DNA from: Ruminococcaceae bacterium UBA1767
Lineage (GTDB): Bacteria > Bacillota > Clostridia > Oscillospirales > Acutalibacteraceae
Direction: 5' to 3'
Assembly: GCA_002315505.1 (NCBI GenBank)
Contig: DCGX01000037.1
Span: 428 to 9,710, forward strand
DNA: 9,283 nucleotides
A model generated the notes under the pieces. That model had not been told where the DNA came from and ran no database searches. It saw only the letters and a list, made by a program, of their open reading frames with translations. The position numbers were made by a program, and so were the translations under genes. How positions within the stretch are numbered: position 1 is the stretch's first letter; the number at the start of each line of letters is the position of its first letter. Below, piece by piece: positions 6,253-9,283 of the stretch.

Positions 6253-6688
6253 ACTCATAATATTTATCTTCAGTCCAGCGATACGGATTGTTTGTAATGT
6301 ATTCACATATTCTCACATAATCTTCTTCATTTCGTATCACATGGTCATAATATGACCTTTGAAAAATCTGCCTTCCAATTGACTTAGTAACCATTATTTT
6401 AAACGATTTTATTTTTTGACCAATCGTAGGGGACGATGCCCACATCGTCCCACATTCATTCTTTATTATTAAATGAATGTGATTTGGCATAATAACATAA
6501 TGGTCTATTCCGTTTATTGATTTTATATACTTTTCGGTTATTTCCCCGTATTCTTTTGGGACGATGTGGGCATCGTCCCCTACGATATCACATAAACATT
6601 TTTCTTTATTTATGGTACATATCGTTATAAAAAAATATCCTTCTTTTGAATAATCGTAATCAGGCAATCTATTCCGTTTTCGTTCCAT
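6251..6688 (-). CDS. REP-associated tyrosine transposase (RAYT, IS200/Y1 HUH superfamily)
   Basis: The 145-residue product is a Y1-type transposase. The metal-binding HUH motif is His70-Ile-His72 in VIMPNHIHLII (65-75). The C-terminal block FQRSYYDHVIRNEEDY (109-124) followed by CEYITNNPYRW (128-138) is typical of RAYTs. The nucleophilic tyrosine is probably Y124, with Y113/Y114 as alternatives. RAYTs cut single-stranded DNA at REP hairpins and are thought to spread them. The frame is intact, with all motifs in order and a length normal to slightly short. Two inverted REP-like elements lie inside the gene and encode residues 35-44 and about 79-89. The ATG at 6688 has only a weak GGTGG close upstream; the preceding gene ends 11 bases before, so read-through and translational coupling probably drive it. 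No flanking terminal inverted repeats or target duplications are seen, as expected for this class. Confidence 0.9.
   Translation of the reverse strand: MERKRNRLPDYDYSKEGYFFITICTINKEKCLCDIVGDDAHIVPKEYGEITEKYIKSINGIDHYVIMPNHIHLIIKNECGTMWASSPTIGQKIKSFKIMVTKSIGRQIFQRSYYDHVIRNEEDYVRICEYITNNPYRWTEDKYYE
6423..6452 (+). repeat. REP-like element, copy 1 (GTAG foot plus hairpin)
   Basis: On the plus strand a GTAG foot (6426-6429) is followed by a perfect nine-base stem, GGGACGATG (6430-6438) and CATCGTCCC (6443-6451), around the loop CCCA. The GTAG foot directly before an imperfect or perfect palindrome is the known signature of REP elements recognised by RAYT enzymes. The 30 bases are an exact reverse complement of copy 2 at 6557-6586. 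Read on the minus strand as part of the transposase gene, it encodes GTMWASSPT (residues 80-88). Confidence 0.85.
6557..6586 (-). repeat. REP-like element, copy 2 (inverted relative to copy 1)
   Basis: On the minus strand the GTAG foot (6580-6583) precedes the stem GGGACGATG (6571-6579), loop CCCA and CATCGTCCC (6558-6566). It matches copy 1 perfectly over 30 bases in the opposite orientation, 104 bases away, with both GTAG feet on the outside. It fills exactly ten codons of the transposase gene and encodes IVGDDAHIVP (residues 35-44), a frame different from the one used for copy 1. Confidence 0.85.
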
Positions 6689-6699
6689 ATTACCACCGA

Positions 6700-7668
6700 T
6701 TATATATTACCCGCTTTAAATTCCCTGCGGAACCAAACATCCTTTACTTCAAAATTCTTGCCTGTTAAATACGAAAGTGACTCAGCTTCTTCATCAAGTA
6801 CAAATGCTAATTTGTACGAATACAAAAACTGCTTATTATATCCGAATTCTTTATTGAGTTTATTTGTGCCGTACTTTCCGTCACCCAAAAGAGGATGTCC
6901 GATCGAGGCAAAATGTGCTCTTATCTGATGTGTTCTGCCCGTAAGCAATTCAACCTCAACAAGTGACAGGTCATTATCATTATCTCTGTCGAGAACATGA
7001 TATTTTGTGCGAATTTCCTTAGCACCGTCGGTGTACTTTTTTGAAACCCTGACGGTGTTTTTCTTTTCGTCCTTTGTAAGGTACCCTTCCAAAAGTCCGT
7101 CATTGCGTTCCATAATTCCGTGCACAACACAAAGATACATCTTCTTGAGATTTCTCTTTTTCATCTGTGCATTGAGTATGCGAAGACTTGCGGCATTCTT
7201 AGCGGCAATTACAATTCCACCTGTATTTCTGTCAATTCTGTTGACAAGCGCAGGTGTAAAGGAATTTTCGTCATCGGGACGGTACTCCCCTTTTTCATAA
7301 AGATATTTCTTTATTCGGGTGATGAGAGTATCAACATATTCCCTGTCATCGGGATGGCAGAGAAGTCCTGCTTTCTTGTCGAGCAGCATAATATTATCGT
7401 CCTCGTAAAGTATATCGAGCTTTGACGGGGCACCCGTGAAATCATATCTAGTTTCGGGCTTCTCGAAAAACTCGTCATTGATATACATATCGACTTGATC
7501 GCCAACCTTGAGCATTGTTGAAATTTCCGCTTTTTTACCATTGATTTTTATTCTTTTTTTCCGTATGTATTTATACATAAGCGACTGCGGAAGATTCGGC
7601 ATACCCTTTCGGATAAACTTATCAAGTCGCTGATTTGCATCATTTTCTTTAATAATAAAACTTTTCAT
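6700..7668 (-). CDS. RluA-family pseudouridine synthase with S4 domain
   Basis: The 322-residue enzyme should convert uridine to pseudouridine in rRNA or another structured RNA. Residues about 13-62 form an S4 RNA-binding domain (RLDKFIRKGMPNLPQSLMYK and the following KINGKKAEI). The catalytic domain carries VNRIDRNTGG (142-151), the RluA motif II, with Asp146 as the catalytic aspartate; Asn replaces the His of the usual HRLDR. GRTHQIRAH (244-252) is the second hallmark. Length and domain order match RluC/RluD-type proteins, but the target uridine cannot be told from sequence alone. The start ATG is one base after the stop codon of the UPF0210 gene (TAATATG) with only a weak TAAGAAT upstream, so translation is probably coupled. 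The transposase gene begins 11 bases after its stop and no terminator is seen between them. Confidence 0.9.
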   Translation of the reverse strand: MKSFIIKENDANQRLDKFIRKGMPNLPQSLMYKYIRKKRIKINGKKAEISTMLKVGDQVDMYINDEFFEKPETRYDFTGAPSKLDILYEDDNIMLLDKKAGLLCHPDDREYVDTLITRIKKYLYEKGEYRPDDENSFTPALVNRIDRNTGGIVIAAKNAASLRILNAQMKKRNLKKMYLCVVHGIMERNDGLLEGYLTKDEKKNTVRVSKKYTDGAKEIRTKYHVLDRDNDNDLSLVEVELLTGRTHQIRAHFASIGHPLLGDGKYGTNKLNKEFGYNKQFLYSYKLAFVLDEEAESLSYLTGKNFEVKDVWFRREFKAGNI

Positions 7669-7669
7669 A

Positions 7670-9034
7670 TTAATTCTTAAACGAATGAATCGGTGCAGGA
7701 ATTCTGCCGCCCCTGTTCACAAAATCAGAGCAATCAAATGTGTTGACAGGCATAATCGGAGCATAACCGAGAAGTCCGCCGAATTCAACTGTGTCACCGA
7801 CCTTCTTATCAAATACGGGAATAAGACGAACTGCCGTTGTCTTTTGATTTATCATACCGATAGCCATCTCGTCGGCAATAATGCCCGAAATTGTTGTCGG
7901 CTTTGTGTCACCCGGAATCGCAATCATATCAAGTCCTACGGAGCATACGCAGGTCATTGCCTCGAGCTTTTCAAGTGTCAGTGCACCGACATTAACCGCA
8001 TCAATCATACCCTGGTCCTCGGAAACGGGAATAAATGCGCCCGAAAGTCCGCCGACATAGGATGAGGCCATAATTCCACCCTTCTTAACACTGTCATTAA
8101 GCAGGGCAAGTGCAGCTGTAGTACCAGGAGCACCGACTCTTTCAAGTCCGATTTCTTCAAGAATTTCCGCAACACTGTCACCGACTGCAGGTGTCGGAGC
8201 AAGCGACAGATCAATTATACCGAACTCTACGCCGAGTCTTTTTGATGCCTCACGGGCAACAAGCTGACCTACACGTGTAACCTTAAATGCGGTCTTTTTA
8301 ATCGTTTCGCAAAGTGTACCGAAATCAGCACCACGCACCTCGGAAATTGCTCTCTTGACAACACCAGGTCCACTGACACCGACATTGATAATTGTGTCCG
8401 CCTCGGTCACACCATGAAATGCACCCGCCATAAACGGATTGTCATCCGGAGCATTACAGAATACAACAAACTTCGCACAGCCTATTGAGCCGTTGTCCTT
8501 TGTAAGCTCTGCAGTTTTGCAAATTATTTCACCGACGAGCTTCACAGCATCCATATCAATACCCGTCTTAGTTGAGCCGACATTTACCGAACTGCAAACT
8601 CTTTCGGTGCAAGCGAGAGCTTCAGGGATTGATTCAATCATCATTTTTTCATAAGGAGCCATACCCTTTGAAACAAGGGCAGAATATCCACCGATGAAAT
8701 TAACACCGATTTCGTGTGCAACCCTGTCAAGCGTTTTTGCAATTTTAACATAATCCCCTGTTGTCTTACAACAGGATGCACCGATTAATGCAATCGGCGT
8801 TACGGAAACTCGTTTATTAACGATTGGAATTCCGAATTCAAGAGAAATAGCCTCTCCTGTTTTTACAAGGTTACTTGCTTTCGAAAGTATCTTTTTATAA
8901 ATCTTTTCGCAGGTTTCATCAACATCTGACGAGCAACAATCAAGAAGACTGATTCCCATTGTGATTGTACGCACATCGAGGTTGTTTTCCTCAATCATTT
9001 TGTTGGTTTCCTGCACCTCAAAAATATTGGTCAT
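7670..9034 (-). CDS. UPF0210 / DUF711 family protein (PFL-like family), function unknown
   Basis: The 454-residue product matches the UPF0210 (DUF711) family, which is about this length and found mostly in anaerobes and archaea. Recognisable conserved stretches include VRTITMGISLLDC (21-33), FIGGYSALVSKGM, the glycine-rich NVGVSGPGVVKRAI, LAPTPAVGDSVAEILEEIGLE and the C-terminal GGRIPAPIHSFKN. The family is often labelled PFL-like from fold similarity, but no reaction is established. I see no glycyl-radical loop that would make it an active pyruvate formate-lyase. No signal peptide or membrane segment is present, so it is cytoplasmic. The ATG at 9034 follows GAGGTAGAG, a site that overlaps the stop codon of the ACT-domain gene. 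That ACT partner immediately upstream is the usual neighbour of this family and suggests a shared, ligand-sensing role. Confidence 0.92.
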   Translation of the reverse strand: MTNIFEVQETNKMIEENNLDVRTITMGISLLDCCSSDVDETCEKIYKKILSKASNLVKTGEAISLEFGIPIVNKRVSVTPIALIGASCCKTTGDYVKIAKTLDRVAHEIGVNFIGGYSALVSKGMAPYEKMMIESIPEALACTERVCSSVNVGSTKTGIDMDAVKLVGEIICKTAELTKDNGSIGCAKFVVFCNAPDDNPFMAGAFHGVTEADTIINVGVSGPGVVKRAISEVRGADFGTLCETIKKTAFKVTRVGQLVAREASKRLGVEFGIIDLSLAPTPAVGDSVAEILEEIGLERVGAPGTTAALALLNDSVKKGGIMASSYVGGLSGAFIPVSEDQGMIDAVNVGALTLEKLEAMTCVCSVGLDMIAIPGDTKPTTISGIIADEMAIGMINQKTTAVRLIPVFDKKVGDTVEFGGLLGYAPIMPVNTFDCSDFVNRGGRIPAPIHSFKN

Positions 9035-9044
9035 TTTCTCTACC

Positions 9045-9283
9045 TCAGATTCTGTGCATTACATTAAAAATATCTTCGTGCTGCATCTTTATTTTAACAC
9101 CAAGCTCGTCGCCGACCTTTTCGATTTCCTCGCAAAGAACGGCAAAATCTTTTTCGGTATTCTGAGCATCAACAATCATCATCATATTGAAATAACCAGA
9201 TACAATAGTTTGTGAGATATCTAATACATTCACACCGCTCTCTGAAAGATATGTACATACCTTTGCGATAATACCTACAGTAT
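9045..9283 (-). CDS. ACT-domain protein, UPF0237 family (5' end cut by window edge)
   Basis: The reading frame is open to the window edge and gives 78 residues, beginning TVGIIAKVCTYLSESGVNVL and ending HEDIFNVMHRI. Members of this family are about 90 residues, so about ten N-terminal residues, including the start, are missing. The sequence is a single ACT domain: the TVGIIAKV turn-helix where ligands usually bind, SGVNVLDISQTIVSGYFNMMMIVD as strands 2-3, and a second helix (FAVLCEEIEKVGDELGV). ACT domains bind small molecules, often amino acids, and regulate partner proteins. The pairing with UPF0210, ten bases downstream, is conserved in Firmicutes and suggests it senses a metabolite for that protein. 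A GTG at 9233 is in frame but would cut off the first strand and helix, so it is not the start. Confidence 0.9.
   Translation of the reverse strand, partial: TVGIIAKVCTYLSESGVNVLDISQTIVSGYFNMMMIVDAQNTEKDFAVLCEEIEKVGDELGVKIKMQHEDIFNVMHRI

Noticed and set aside
6423..6586. CRISPR-like repeat-spacer arrangement
   Set aside because: Only two copies exist, they are inverted rather than direct, they lie inside a coding gene, and no cas genes are nearby.
6251..6688. The transposase as a decayed pseudogene broken by repeat insertion
   Set aside because: The frame is open from start to stop, with the HUH motif, tyrosine region and C-terminal block all present in order.
7007..7425. Long open frames on the plus strand opposite the pseudouridine synthase gene
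   Set aside because: They lie antisense to a well-supported gene, have no ribosome binding sites and encode low-complexity Ser/Phe/Leu-rich sequence typical of shadow frames.
7670..9034. The 454-residue protein as an active pyruvate formate-lyase or glycyl-radical enzyme
   Set aside because: I see no glycyl-radical loop or activating enzyme gene; similarity is to UPF0210, whose PFL label reflects fold similarity only.

Overview
The window looks like a piece of chromosome from a low-to-moderate GC, Gram-positive anaerobe of the Clostridia, probably a gut Ruminococcus/Oscillospirales-like organism. This is inferred from AGGAG-type ribosome binding sites, sigma-A promoters with TTGAT and TATAAT/TATACT boxes, the paired ACT-domain/UPF0210 genes, and the style of the secreted protein and glycoside-hydrolase-like genes. 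No phage, plasmid, CRISPR or defence genes are visible. The only mobile-type gene is a REP-associated tyrosine transposase (RAYT).

Left edge (1-158): the first 21 bases are the 5' end of a leftward tRNA, most like tRNA-Leu, cut by the window edge. It has a clear promoter at 35-63. Next comes the terminator of a leftward gene for a secreted protein of unknown function (159-1187).

1240-3954, all leftward: an FkbM-type methyltransferase with an N-terminal Rossmann-like domain, a PlsC-like acyltransferase with a zinc ribbon and a C-terminal extension, and a small acyl carrier protein. The acyltransferase has its own near-consensus promoter just after the FkbM stop codon. The ACP ribosome binding site lies in the last codons of the acyltransferase. 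A hairpin terminator follows the ACP gene. The acyltransferase and ACP probably work together in acyl transfer to a lipid or glycolipid; whether FkbM shares that job is not known.

3955-4027 is a compact divergent regulatory region. Two sigma-A-like promoters overlap through their -10 boxes, one reading left to FkbM and one right to a 727-residue cytoplasmic protein (4028-6211). That protein resembles glycoside hydrolases of the GH20/GH67 type in its N-terminal half, but its substrate cannot be assigned. A bidirectional terminator (6221-6252) closes it against the leftward genes to the right.

6251-9283, all leftward and tightly packed: ACT-domain protein (start cut by the right edge), UPF0210/DUF711 protein, RluA-family pseudouridine synthase, then the RAYT. 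The gaps are 10, 1 and 11 bases, so this is probably one transcription unit with the RAYT at its tail. The most striking structure in the window is inside the RAYT gene. Two perfect 30-base copies of a REP-like element lie there in inverted orientation, each with a GTAG foot and a 9-bp hairpin, and both are translated, in different frames, as part of the transposase.
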